Positions 1-8,149 of a stretch of DNA of 64,000 nt are shown in pieces (position 1 is the stretch's first letter; each line of letters opens with the position of its first letter). The stretch spans positions 12,265 to 76,264 of the forward strand of contig CAYVQE010000013.1 in assembly GCA_964454005.1 (NCBI GenBank), read 5' to 3'. Below the pieces are notes generated by a model that worked only from the letters and a program-made list of their open reading frames with translations, had not been told where the DNA came from and did not search any database. The stretch is from CAYVQE01 sp964454005 (GTDB lineage: Bacteria; Myxococcota; B64-G9). The translations under genes and the position numbers were made by a program.

Positions 1-1
1 C

Positions 2-970
2 GGCGCGCTGCACGTGCTGGCGCTTGCGGCCGACGGCGTGTCCTGGCTCCACGGCCGGCGGCGCTGGCTGCGGGCGATCGGGCCGGCGTTGGTGTTGCTG
101 GGCCTCGGTGGGGCGCTGGCCGTCCACCCGGTGCTGTTCGGCGAGGACGTGGTCTGGTCGCAGCGCAACTTCTACGGCGTGCTGCGGGTGCGGCTGACCC
201 ACCCCGGAGTCGAGCAGTTCCACGCCCACGATCTGATCGACGGCCACATCTTGCACGGCTACCAGCTTCAGGCCCCGCCGCTGCACCGGCGGCCGACCTG
301 CTACTACGCACCGAGCAGCGGGCTCGGTCTGGCGCTGCAGTACCATCCGCGGCGGCTGGCCGGGCTGCCGCTGCGGGTCGGGCTGGTTGGGCTCGGCATC
401 GGCACCGCGGCGGCTTACGGCCAGCCTGGCGATCGGCTGCGCTTCTATGAGATCAACCCGGCGGTCATCCGGCTGGCCAGCGGGGCCGGCGGCTACTTCT
501 CCTACCTCCGGGACAGCCCGGCCCGGGTCGAGATCGTGCCGGGCGATGCGCGGGTCAGCCTGGAGCGCGAGCTGGCCCGCGGCGATGCCCAGGGCTTCGA
601 TCTGCTGGCCGTCGACGCCTTTCAGTCCGACGCCATTCCGGTCCATCTGCTGACCCGCGAGGCGCTGGCGGTCTATCTGGAGCACCTGGCCCCGGACGGG
701 CTGCTGCTGATCCATGTGACCAACCTCAACCTCAACCTCGAGCCGGTGGTCGATCGACTGGCCAGCGAGTTCGATCTGGTGCTGGCCGTGGTGCGCGACG
801 AGGGCGACGGCTGGATGGCGTTGCGCTCGCACTGGATGCTGCTGACCCGCGAGCCCATGATCCTGGCCCACCCCGAGATCGCGGCCCGCACCGCCCTGCC
901 GGCCGAGCTGCCTGAACCAGCCCCCCTGTGGACCGACCGCCACACCAGCCTGCTGCCAATCCTGCGCTGA
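2..970 (+). CDS. Spermidine-synthase-like methyltransferase-fold protein, 5' end missing
   Basis: The reading frame is open from the first base of the window, so the N-terminal part (probably membrane helices) lies outside. The visible part begins with a hydrophobic stretch, then a Rossmann-type aminopropyl/methyltransferase core with the glycine-rich LVGLGIGTAAAYG motif, an acidic residue in FYEINP after the second strand, VPGDARV, and LLAVDAFQSDAIPVHLLTREA. This arrangement matches fused transporter/spermidine synthase-like proteins of unproven substrate. The AVDAF region replaces the usual catalytic DxxDP area, so real polyamine synthesis is uncertain. The next gene starts 355 bases downstream. 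Confidence 0.75.
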   Translation, partial: GALHVLALAADGVSWLHGRRRWLRAIGPALVLLGLGGALAVHPVLFGEDVVWSQRNFYGVLRVRLTHPGVEQFHAHDLIDGHILHGYQLQAPPLHRRPTCYYAPSSGLGLALQYHPRRLAGLPLRVGLVGLGIGTAAAYGQPGDRLRFYEINPAVIRLASGAGGYFSYLRDSPARVEIVPGDARVSLERELARGDAQGFDLLAVDAFQSDAIPVHLLTREALAVYLEHLAPDGLLLIHVTNLNLNLEPVVDRLASEFDLVLAVVRDEGDGWMALRSHWMLLTREPMILAHPEIAARTALPAELPEPAPLWTDRHTSLLPILR

Positions 971-1007
971 CTCCAGTTTTCCTGAAACATTCCGGCAAAC
1001 TAAAGGA

Positions 1008-1072
1008 TGGACAGTCCACTGGCCACCCCGGCCGCCTCCCGGGTCGCTCAGGTGGACAGTCCGGTGTCCACC
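1008..1072. promoter_or_regulatory. Two palindromic GGACAGTCC-type words upstream of the protease gene
   Basis: The 355-base gap between the synthase-like gene and the protease gene holds two related palindromes. One is TGGAC-A-GTCCA at 1008-1018. The other is GGTGGACA, six bases, TGTCCACC at 1051-1072, with perfect 8-base arms. Both contain GGACAGTCC, 45 bases apart. They could be an operator for a dimeric regulator. No function is proven, and the second could also act as a small hairpin after the upstream gene. Confidence 0.35.
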
Positions 1073-1218
1073 CGCCCCGCAAGGGGCCGCATGCCGGGCC
1101 AAGCGCCCCGATTATCAGAGCATTGCAGCCGCGCCCGGCCGCATCGGCCAGCCGACCATGTGACAAACTGTCTCGCAGCATCCCATCTCAGCGCCGAGAG
1201 CGAGATCCAAAAATCATA

Positions 1219-1246
1219 TTTCTTCTGTTTTCCAGTACCCTATGAT
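1219..1246 (+). promoter_or_regulatory. Possible sigma70-type promoter of the protease gene
   Basis: An AT-rich patch, unusual for this window, precedes the protease gene. It contains a TATGAT -10-like hexamer at 1241-1246 and a weak TTTCTT -35-like hexamer at 1219-1224 with 16 bases between. The predicted start would leave a leader of about 75 bases before the ATG at 1326. The -35 match is poor, so this is tentative. Confidence 0.3.
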
Positions 1247-1325
1247 TATGGCAAGCCTGTTCCCAGTTGGCACAGTTGTTGCTAGCAAGATGGACGACTT
1301 GCGAACGTTCCCCTTGGAGGAAGCG

Positions 1326-2624
1326 ATGCGGCACATCCTGATCAGCCTGATGATCTCCAGCTTGGCCCTGTTCGCCGGCGCTTGTGGCAACACCGGCGAC
1401 CAACTCGACACCACCGCGGATCGAGGCGATCAGCCCATGGGTGAGCGCAGCTCGCGGATCATCGGCGGCAGCACCTACGACGGCCTGCCGGCGGTGGGCT
1501 CGCTGCTGTACAACGGCAACCAGCACTGTACCGGCACCCTGATCGGACCGCGCAAGGTGCTGACCGCGGCCCACTGCGTCGACGGCTTCTCGGCCTCGCG
1601 CATGAAGTTCGCCATCGGGCCCAACGCTTACTCGCCGCAGGCCACCGTGCAGGCGGTCACCCTGGAGCCCCACCCGGGCTACAACCCGCAGTCGATCAGC
1701 AATGACATCGGCCTGGTCTACCTGGCCGAGGATGCTCCGGTCGCGCCCATGGGCGTGGTGGGCGCCATGGACTCGGGCTGGGTCGGCACCGACCTGTTCT
1801 TCGTCGGCTACGGCGTCTCGGACGGCTACAATCAGAGCGGCGCCGGGCTGAAGCGGGCGGTGTGGATGTCGATCTCCCAGGTCAATCCGACCAGCTTTCG
1901 CTACGACGACCCCAACCGCAACACCTGCAACGGCGACTCGGGCGGGCCGGCCTTCCACCGCACCGCCGACGGCAGCTACCTGGTGGCCGGTGTGACCTCC
2001 TACGGCGACGCCTACTGCACCCAGTACGGGGTCGACACCCGGGTCGACGCCTACCTGGACTTCTTGCAAGTCGACGCCGGCCAGCAGCCGGACCCGCCCG
2101 ACGAGCCGGTCGATCCCTGTGAGGGCGAGACCTGGGAAGGCCGCTGCGACGGAGACACGGTGGTCTGGTGCGAGAACGAGCAGGTCCAGCGCCAGGACTG
2201 CAGCGCCGACGGCAAGGTCTGCGGCTACTCGGCAGAAAACCAGTACTACGGCTGTCTCGAGCAGCCGCAGGAACCGGAAGAACCGGCCGACCCCTGCGAA
2301 GGCGAGACCTTCGTCGGCCGCTGCGACGGCGACACGGTGGTCTGGTGCGAGAACGAGCAGGTCCAGCGCCAGGACTGCAGCGCCGACGGCAAGGTCTGCG
2401 GCTTCTCCGAGGACAAGCAGTACTACGCCTGCCTCGATCAACCGCAGGAGCCGGAAGAACCGGAAGAGCCGGCCGATCCTTGCAACGGCGAGACCTATGA
2501 GGGCCGCTGCGACGGTGGGTCGGTCATCTGGTGCGAGGACGAGCAGGTCAACTCCATCGACTGCACCCAGTACGGCAAGACCTGCAGCTGGGACGGCAGC
2601 AAGGGCTTCTACAACTGCCTCTAA
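1326..2624 (+). CDS. Secreted trypsin-fold (S1) serine protease lipoprotein with three Cys-rich C-terminal repeats
   Basis: An S1 family endopeptidase exported by a lipoprotein-type signal (hydrophobic stretch ending LFAGAC). The ATG at 1326 follows GGAGG with five bases spacing; an upstream in-frame ATG at 1242 lacks this. The catalytic triad is visible: H83 in TAAHC, D127 in NDIGL, S205 in GDSGGP. Zymogen cleavage is expected at R44/I45 (RIIGG). The residue six before the catalytic Ser, equivalent to trypsin 189, is Asn rather than Asp, so classical Arg/Lys specificity is doubtful. After the protease domain come three units of about 58 residues, each with six Cys and starting DPCEGET or similar, separated by Pro/Glu linkers. 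They probably act as a disulfide-stabilised surface-binding tail. Confidence 0.9.
   Translation: MRHILISLMISSLALFAGACGNTGDQLDTTADRGDQPMGERSSRIIGGSTYDGLPAVGSLLYNGNQHCTGTLIGPRKVLTAAHCVDGFSASRMKFAIGPNAYSPQATVQAVTLEPHPGYNPQSISNDIGLVYLAEDAPVAPMGVVGAMDSGWVGTDLFFVGYGVSDGYNQSGAGLKRAVWMSISQVNPTSFRYDDPNRNTCNGDSGGPAFHRTADGSYLVAGVTSYGDAYCTQYGVDTRVDAYLDFLQVDAGQQPDPPDEPVDPCEGETWEGRCDGDTVVWCENEQVQRQDCSADGKVCGYSAENQYYGCLEQPQEPEEPADPCEGETFVGRCDGDTVVWCENEQVQRQDCSADGKVCGFSEDKQYYACLDQPQEPEEPEEPADPCNGETYEGRCDGGSVIWCEDEQVNSIDCTQYGKTCSWDGSKGFYNCL
2154..2403 (+). repeat. 177-base-period internal repeat in the protease tail
   Basis: The first two Cys-rich tail units are almost identical at the DNA level. A 73-base stretch, 2154-2226, is repeated without change at 2331-2403. 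The third unit (about 2478-2621) is clearly diverged. This suggests recent duplication or gene conversion of the first two units. Confidence 0.85.
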
Positions 2625-2635
2625 AGCGCCGCTGC

Positions 2636-2650
2636 GCCGGCTGAGCCGGC
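2636..2650 (+). terminator. Short hairpin after the protease gene
   Basis: GCCGGC-TGA-GCCGGC forms a perfect 6-bp stem 11 bases after the stop codon. No T-tract follows, so it may be only a weak or Rho-assisted terminator. Confidence 0.3.
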
Positions 2651-2781
2651 CGCCCTCCCGCGATCACCGATCGCCTGCAGCAATCCCATCTACTCACGGC
2701 CGAACAGTCCAGAGTCGTATCCAACTCTGGTGCCGGACCCGGCGCTGCGCTACCATCGGACGCCGGAACCGGAGGACCAGC

Positions 2782-3606
2782 ATGCACGCAAGACATCTGT
2801 CGCAGGCCCGGCCGTCCCGCTCCACGCCGGCCCCGGCATGGCTGACCGTGGCGTTCGTTTTCGCATGCCTGCTGGCGGCGCCGGGATGCGAGCGCGATCG
2901 GCCGGCCTGCACCCCGGACGCCCTGCAGGCCTGCCAGCGGCGTTGCGCCGCCGGCGAGCTGGATGCCTGCCTGGTGTGGGTACGCGACCTGACCGACGGC
3001 ATGGGCCCCAAGCCGGATCTGGAACCGGCGGCCGCGGTGCTGCGCCGGGGCTGTGAGCAGAAAGAGGCCGAAGCCTGCTTCCTGCTGGCCCGGATGCAGC
3101 GCGAGGGCGTGATCGGCGCAGCGGCCGATCCGGGCGCTGCCCATCAGCTGGCCAGGCGCGCCTGCGAGCTGGGTTCGGCCGCCGGCTGTGTCCTGGCCGG
3201 GCTGTCCCTGTGCACCGGCGGCGCGGTGCCCGCCGACTGCAGCCGCGGCGTGGCCCTGCTCGAGCGGGCCTGCGCGGCCGGCCAGGCCGACGGTTGCTTC
3301 AATGCCGGGGTGGCCTGGGCCCGGGGCAAACCGGGCATTCAAAAGCAGGCGCGGGCCGCCGGCCTGTTCGACAAGGCCTGCGCGCTGGGCGACGCCATGG
3401 GCTGCTACCGGTTGGCCTTCCAGTTCGAGCACGGGCTGGGCCGGCCGGCCGACGTCCAGCAGGCCCGCACCCTGCTGCGCAAGGCCTGCGCCGGTGACGT
3501 GGTCGAGGCCTGCCGTAAGCTGCAAGCCGCCGCTGCCGACACACCGCGCTCCGCGATTCAGCCCGGCAGACCGGACGCCGGCGCACCGCCGGCGCCCAAA
3601 CGCTGA
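2782..3606 (+). CDS. Sel1-like-repeat lipoprotein
   Basis: A predicted lipoprotein of 274 residues. A signal segment ends LLAAPGC, then come repeated helical units of the Sel1/TPR type with paired Cys: ACFLLARMQREG, GCVLAGLSLCTGG, GCFNAGVAWARG, GCYRLAFQFEHG. The pattern A-C-x-L-A with a following GxG-type turn recurs roughly every 36 residues. Such proteins act as protein-protein scaffolds in the envelope. The ATG at 2782 follows GGAGG with six bases spacing. It converges on a minus-strand HEAT-type lipoprotein gene only six bases away. The partner is unknown. Confidence 0.8.
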   Translation: MHARHLSQARPSRSTPAPAWLTVAFVFACLLAAPGCERDRPACTPDALQACQRRCAAGELDACLVWVRDLTDGMGPKPDLEPAAAVLRRGCEQKEAEACFLLARMQREGVIGAAADPGAAHQLARRACELGSAAGCVLAGLSLCTGGAVPADCSRGVALLERACAAGQADGCFNAGVAWARGKPGIQKQARAAGLFDKACALGDAMGCYRLAFQFEHGLGRPADVQQARTLLRKACAGDVVEACRKLQAAAADTPRSAIQPGRPDAGAPPAPKR

Positions 3607-3612
3607 CCCGGC

Positions 3613-4395
3613 TCAGGATCCGGACCGGAGACCGGGGTCGGTGGCGGGATCGGCGCTGGATGATTCCGTATCGGCCTTGCCGCCGCGCAGCCGATCGTAG
3701 GCGGCGCGCAGGCGCTGGCGCTGTTCGGGATCGCGGGCGGTGCGGCTCAGCCGCTCCAGCGCGGCCAGCGCCTCCGGGGCCGGGTGGCCGATGGCCAGCA
3801 GGCAGTCGATGGCCGGCCAGCGCCACTCCAGCTGGCCCAGCTGCTGGACCAGTCTCGAGATGGCCGGCCGCGCAGCCGGACCCTGCTCGGCCAGCGCCGC
3901 GAAGGCCGCCGGGCGGGCCTGGCGATCGAAGGGATCGCGCGAGCCGAGCTTGGCGGCCAGCAGCTCGACGGCCAGCTCGCGCCGGTGGTGGGTCGCGCCC
4001 AGCCCGATGACCGCCAGCCGGCGCATCTCGACATCCTCCTTGCGCAGCGCCTGCTGCAGGGGCGCGAACCCGGCCCGGCCCAGCCGGCCCAGGGCCCGGG
4101 CCACCGCCGCCCGCTGGCGCGGGTTGCAGTCGTCGCGCCGCAGCGCGCGCTCCAGGGCGTAGAACGACGAGCGCGCCTGCTCGCCGATCCGCTGGATGGC
4201 CTCGGCGGCGTGCAGCGTGTCGTAGCAGTTGCCGTGCTCCAGCGCCTCGACCAACTTGGGCACCGCCTCGAAGGAGTGCAGCTCCTTCTCGTCGGCGATG
4301 CCGTAGCGGCTGTACCAGGCCCCGCAGCCGACCGCCGCCGCCAGCAGCAGCAGCGCCGTCGCGCCTAGCCATCGTCTCACCGTTCGCGCCCTCAT
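3613..4395 (-). CDS. HEAT-repeat-type lipoprotein
   Basis: 260 residues. The N-terminus has basic residues and a hydrophobic stretch ending AAAVGC, consistent with a lipoprotein. The rest is Ala/Leu-rich alpha-helical repeats of about 35-40 residues (AVPKLVEALEHG, AAVARALGRLG, RLAVIGLGATHH, AFAALAEQG), as in HEAT/PBS-lyase-like scaffolds. The start at 4395 has a GGAGG upstream and places the signal peptide at the N-terminus; longer frames give no signal. No catalytic residues are seen, and the role is unknown beyond a probable binding scaffold. Confidence 0.72.
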   Translation of the reverse strand: MRARTVRRWLGATALLLLAAAVGCGAWYSRYGIADEKELHSFEAVPKLVEALEHGNCYDTLHAAEAIQRIGEQARSSFYALERALRRDDCNPRQRAAVARALGRLGRAGFAPLQQALRKEDVEMRRLAVIGLGATHHRRELAVELLAAKLGSRDPFDRQARPAAFAALAEQGPAARPAISRLVQQLGQLEWRWPAIDCLLAIGHPAPEALAALERLSRTARDPEQRQRLRAAYDRLRGGKADTESSSADPATDPGLRSGS

Positions 4396-4765
4396 CGTCT
4401 CGCCCTCCGTCTCCGCGACCCGCTGCAGTCCACCACGTCCGCCGGGCCCCTTCAAGCCCCGCGTCGATTCGGGATCTCGGGTGGAGGATGAAAGTCGATC
4501 GTTTGCGGCGGCCGCGGACCGCCGGTGTTTTGCACCGCGCACCGCGATGGGCCATGATGCGCGGTCGAAAGGAGCACGGCATGACCGGGTGGTGCGCCTG
4601 CCGGCCACGGGCCGGCTGCTGGTGGCGGCCGACCTGGCTCGTTTGCAGCGCCGCCACCCGCCGCCTGCACCCCGCGGCCGGCAGGCGCCTTTTCGGTTGA
4701 CTTGACGCCGGCGCGGGCCGCGACCACAATCGGGGCGATGATCGCGCCCCGGGAGCGAGCAGCGC
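4396..4765. other. Divergent intergenic region, no convincing gene
   Basis: 370 bases lie between the divergent HEAT-type lipoprotein and zinc-ribbon genes. The only candidate is a 39-codon frame at 4581-4700 (ATG preceded by GGAG) encoding a Trp/Cys/Arg-rich peptide with no recognisable features. I do not call it. Promoters for both flanking genes should lie here, but I see no clear hexamers. Confidence 0.5.
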
Positions 4766-5008
4766 ATGACCAGCGACGACAAGATCCCCTGCCCCTACTG
4801 CGGCGAGCCGAATGTCCGGGGCAGCAACGTCTGCGCCCGCTGCATGCGCCACATCCGGCACGTGGCCAACCCCGAGGTCGAGGACTTCATCGAGACGGTA
4901 CAGACCCGGCCGCCGCGGGTCGGCTGGCTGAAGCGCATGCGGCACTGGATTCGCGGCCGCGACCGGCGGGTCGGCGCCCGCCGCGACGGCGAGGAGGACG
5001 AGCGGTGA
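4766..5008 (+). CDS. Small zinc-ribbon protein
   Basis: 80 residues. Residues 9-27 hold a CPYC-CARC four-cysteine zinc-ribbon (CxxC, 11 residues, CxxC), followed by a basic helical tail ending in an acidic cluster. The stop codon overlaps the GTG start of the next gene (GTGA), so the two are translationally coupled. Function is unknown; a nucleic-acid or protein-binding adaptor is possible. Confidence 0.65.
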   Translation: MTSDDKIPCPYCGEPNVRGSNVCARCMRHIRHVANPEVEDFIETVQTRPPRVGWLKRMRHWIRGRDRRVGARRDGEEDER

Positions 5009-5211
5009 AAGACGAACCGACCCTGGTCGAGCGACCGATCAACTGCCACCGCTGCTGGACCGAAGCCACCTGCCGGGTGGCGCTGCGCTACACCGAAGCC
5101 GGCCGCATCGCCGAGGCCCGGGTCGAGGCGCTGCCGGAAGACTGGAACTATGAACCGCTGGGCACGGCCGGCGGCCGGGCGCCGCTGTGTCCGCGCTGCC
5201 AGTCCGGTTGA
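5005..5211 (+). CDS. Small CxxC-pair protein, coupled to the zinc-ribbon gene
   Basis: 68 residues starting at GTG 5005, which overlaps the preceding stop (GTGA) and follows a GGAGG. It has one CHRC pair near the N-terminus and a CPRC pair at the C-terminal end, so it can bind one zinc as a second ribbon. The middle is a short beta-like segment. It is not recognised as a named family. Coupling with the preceding gene suggests a two-protein unit. Confidence 0.55.
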   Translation: MKDEPTLVERPINCHRCWTEATCRVALRYTEAGRIAEARVEALPEDWNYEPLGTAGGRAPLCPRCQSG

Positions 5212-5246
5212 CCCGGCGGCCGTATCGGATGGCGAGGGCTGCGCCG

Positions 5247-5951
5247 ATGCCGATCCACATCCAGGCCGAAAACGGCCAGGTGGCGCCGACGGTGCTGCTG
5301 TGCGGCGATCCCGACCGCAGCCGCACCATCGCCGAGGACCACCTGACCGGGGTACAGTGCATCAACCGCCACCGCCAGCTGCTCGGGTTCACCGGCCGCT
5401 GCGGCAAGCTGCCGATCACCGTCCAGACCACCGGCATGGGCGCGCCCTCGGCCGCCATCGTGGTCGAGGAGCTGATCGGCCTCGGCGCCCGCCGCTTGCT
5501 GCGGCTCGGCACCTGCGGTGCCATCCGCCCCGGCATCGCGCTGGGCGATTTGATCGCGGTCACCGCGGCCCGCGGCGAAAACGGGGTGACCCGCGAGCTG
5601 ACCGGCGAACCCTTCGCGCTGGTCAAGGCCGAGCCCCGTCTGACCGCGGCCCTGAACAACGCGGCCGCCCGGCTCGAGCTGCCGGTCCACTCGGGCACCG
5701 TGGCCAGCCTGGATCTGTTCTACGATCCGGACCCGACCCGCACCGCCACGCTGGCCCGCGGCGGGGTGCTGGCGCTGGAGATGGAAGCCAGCGCCGTGCT
5801 GCTGCTGGCCGCCCGCCACGGCCTGGAAGCCGGCTGCCTGCTGACCGTGTCGGATCTGGTGGCCGAGCGCAGGCGCGCCCCGGCGGACGTGATCGCCACC
5901 GGGGTCGAACGCATGGCCCGCGTCGGTCTGACCGCTTTGGGCGCTGGCTGA
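5247..5951 (+). CDS. Purine-nucleoside phosphorylase-type (DeoD/Udp family) enzyme
   Basis: Phosphorolysis of nucleosides to base plus ribose-1-phosphate, cytosolic, purine salvage. Family signatures are visible: CGDPDR phosphate-binding motif near the N-terminus, RLGTCGAI, and EMEAS for ribose binding. TVSDLV near the end keeps the Ser-Asp pair typical of PNP rather than uridine phosphorylase. The length of 234 residues fits. The ATG at 5247 is preferred because GAGGG lies eight bases upstream; in-frame ATGs at 5187 and 5229 lack a site and would overlap or abut the previous gene. Substrate (inosine/guanosine versus adenosine) cannot be decided by eye. Confidence 0.85.
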   Translation: MPIHIQAENGQVAPTVLLCGDPDRSRTIAEDHLTGVQCINRHRQLLGFTGRCGKLPITVQTTGMGAPSAAIVVEELIGLGARRLLRLGTCGAIRPGIALGDLIAVTAARGENGVTRELTGEPFALVKAEPRLTAALNNAAARLELPVHSGTVASLDLFYDPDPTRTATLARGGVLALEMEASAVLLLAARHGLEAGCLLTVSDLVAERRRAPADVIATGVERMARVGLTALGAG

Positions 5952-6420
5952 ACTCGGCCAACCCACCGCCGGCGCCGCCGCCTGACGCGCTGCGGCGGTC
6001 GATCAGCGCAAACCACGACGCACCCGCCACCGGCGGTTCGCACTGGCCGCCCCTGGCAGCGGTTGACCCGCAGCTGGCCTGCCCGAACGCGATCGCGCCC
6101 CCTCTCCGGACCGGCAACGACAGCCGCATCCCCGGATCCGCGCTGTGCCGGTGCGCCACGCACCGGTGGCAGTCCGGCCCGGATAGCGACCGCCGGCCGC
6201 AGACCCAATCGACGGGAATCGCAGGCCAATCTCGCTGACATCGGACGTGGCATATCCGTTGCAAACGGGCCGCCGGCAAAGGCTGGCTTGACGCAGCGGG
6301 CGGGGTGACCACAACGCGCCGCAATGCGATCCGGTGATCGGTTCTCCACCGCCGACCGCGCGGGGAGACGCAAGCGACCGCAGCGACCGCTCAGGCAGCT
6401 GCGCGTCGCCGGAGTGTGCC
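5952..6420. other. 469-base intergenic region, nothing recognised
   Basis: No reading frame with plausible composition, no tRNA-like T-loop and no strong hairpin was seen between the nucleoside phosphorylase and acyl-CoA dehydrogenase genes. It presumably carries the promoter for the lipid-synthesis block. Confidence 0.4.
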
Positions 6421-8061
6421 ATGGATAGCGCTGTGCTGGACGACGAGACGCTGGAGCTGATCCAGAACACCCTGCGCCAGTTCGCCCGCCGGCGGCTGGA
6501 CGACGGTCAGTTGCTGGCCTACGATCGCGACGGCCAGTGCCCCGAGCCGTTGATCCGCGAGCTGCTCGGCGACGAGGTCGGGCTGCACCTGGCCTTCATC
6601 CCCACCGCTTATGGCGGGCTGGGCGCCGGCGCCCGAGCCATCTTCCGCATCTGCGAGCAGATGGCCGGCATCGACCTGGGCCTGGCCACCTCGCTGCTGG
6701 GCGTATCGCTGGGCAGCGACCCGCTACGCGTCGGCGGCACCGACGAGCAGAAACGACTCTGGCTGGGCCGGGTGGCCGAGCACGGCCTGGTGGTGGCCTA
6801 CGCGGTCACCGAGCCCGGCGCCGGCTCCGACCTGGCCTCGATCCGCACCCGGGCCCATCCGGTGCGCGAGGCCGGCCGCACCGTGGCCTACGAGCTCGAG
6901 GGCAACAAGCAGTTCATCACCAACGGCGGCATCGCCGACCTGTTCACCGTGCTGGCGCTGGCCCCCGGCGGGCCATCCTTCTTCGTGGTCGAGCGCGGCA
7001 GCCCCGGCCTGGAGCCAGGGCCGCCCGAGCACAAGCACGGTATCCGAGCCAGCAACACCACCGCCCTGGCGCTGGATCGGGTGCGGGTGCCGACCAGCCA
7101 TCTGATCGGCGGGGTGGAAGGCCAGGGCCTGGTCCAGGCGACGCGGGTGTTCGGCTACACCCGGGTGATGGTGGCCGCCTTCGGCCTCGGCTGTGGCAGC
7201 GCCGCGCTGGATCGGGCCATCGCCTACGGCCGCGAGCGCGTCCAAGACGGCTCGCCGCTGAGCCACAAGCCGGCCTGGACGCACAAGCTGATCGTGCCCC
7301 ACGCCGCGGCGCTGGAGGCCGCCCGGGCCTATATCGAGGCGCTGGTCGACCGGCTCGACCGCGGCCAGGACGAGCTGCAGGTCGAGGGCGCGGTGGCCAA
7401 GTGGGCGGCCACCGAAGCCGGCAACGCCGCGGCCGAGGCTGCCATCCAGGCCCACGGCGGCTATGGCTACATCCACGACTACATGGTCGAGAAGCTCAAG
7501 CGCGATGTGCGCATCACCTGCATCTACGAGGGCACCTCGGAGATCCTGCAACGCACCATCGCCCGCGACCGCTGGCGCCGCCACCTGCAATCGCGCGGCG
7601 AGCACTACCGCACCCAGGGGGCGGAGTTGCGCGCGTTGGCCGAACGCAGCCCCGATAGCGGGGCACTGGCCGCCGGGCTGGGTTGCGAGGCGCTGGCCGA
7701 GATCCTGGAAGCGGCCCGCCGAGCCCGGCTGACCCGCAACCAGCACGTGCTGTTCGCGCTCGGCGCGCTGATGGCCCGCTGCGAGGTGGCCGCCGCCTTC
7801 GCCCACAAGGCGGCCACCGGCCGGCGCGACAGCGCCCGCCGCGCCCCGGAGTGCCTGGCCGCCATGAGCCGCATCTTCGCCCGCAGCACCACCCACCAGC
7901 TCGGTGCCGCCGGCCTGGAGCTGGTGGCCGGCGCCGGTGTACTCGACGGCGCGGCGCTGCGCGAGTTCGAGGGCCGGCTGGGTCTGACCCGCATCCACGA
8001 CGGGCTCATCGGCCAGCTCGCCGACATGGCCCTGGTGGCCGAGCACCTGACCGCTGAATGA
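6421..8061 (+). CDS. Acyl-CoA dehydrogenase family flavoprotein
   Basis: FAD-dependent alpha,beta-dehydrogenation of acyl-thioesters. The three ACAD domains are in order: helical N-domain, beta domain with the AYAVTEPGAGSD signature, and C-terminal helical domain with QAHGGYGYIHDY and the catalytic glutamate E370 in YEGTSEI. At 546 residues it is longer than the usual 380-400; about 150 extra residues follow the ACAD core and form a further helical extension, as in VLCAD-like and some bacterial long-chain enzymes. The ATG at 6421 has GGAG upstream. It lies 88 bases before the PUFA-type synthase gene on the same strand, so it may act on that product or on imported acyl chains. Confidence 0.9.
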   Translation: MDSAVLDDETLELIQNTLRQFARRRLDDGQLLAYDRDGQCPEPLIRELLGDEVGLHLAFIPTAYGGLGAGARAIFRICEQMAGIDLGLATSLLGVSLGSDPLRVGGTDEQKRLWLGRVAEHGLVVAYAVTEPGAGSDLASIRTRAHPVREAGRTVAYELEGNKQFITNGGIADLFTVLALAPGGPSFFVVERGSPGLEPGPPEHKHGIRASNTTALALDRVRVPTSHLIGGVEGQGLVQATRVFGYTRVMVAAFGLGCGSAALDRAIAYGRERVQDGSPLSHKPAWTHKLIVPHAAALEAARAYIEALVDRLDRGQDELQVEGAVAKWAATEAGNAAAEAAIQAHGGYGYIHDYMVEKLKRDVRITCIYEGTSEILQRTIARDRWRRHLQSRGEHYRTQGAELRALAERSPDSGALAAGLGCEALAEILEAARRARLTRNQHVLFALGALMARCEVAAAFAHKAATGRRDSARRAPECLAAMSRIFARSTTHQLGAAGLELVAGAGVLDGAALREFEGRLGLTRIHDGLIGQLADMALVAEHLTAE

Positions 8062-8149
8062 ACACCCGGCGGACGATTCCAAGACCGAAATGCCCCCGGC
8101 CCGAGGGGCGGGGAAGCTCGATGGGCCAGAGACAGCGAGGGAGAACGCG

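Noticed and set aside
4581..4700. 39-codon frame with GGAG and ATG
   Set aside because: The product is a Trp/Arg/Cys-rich peptide without family resemblance; chance occurrence is likely in such GC-rich DNA.
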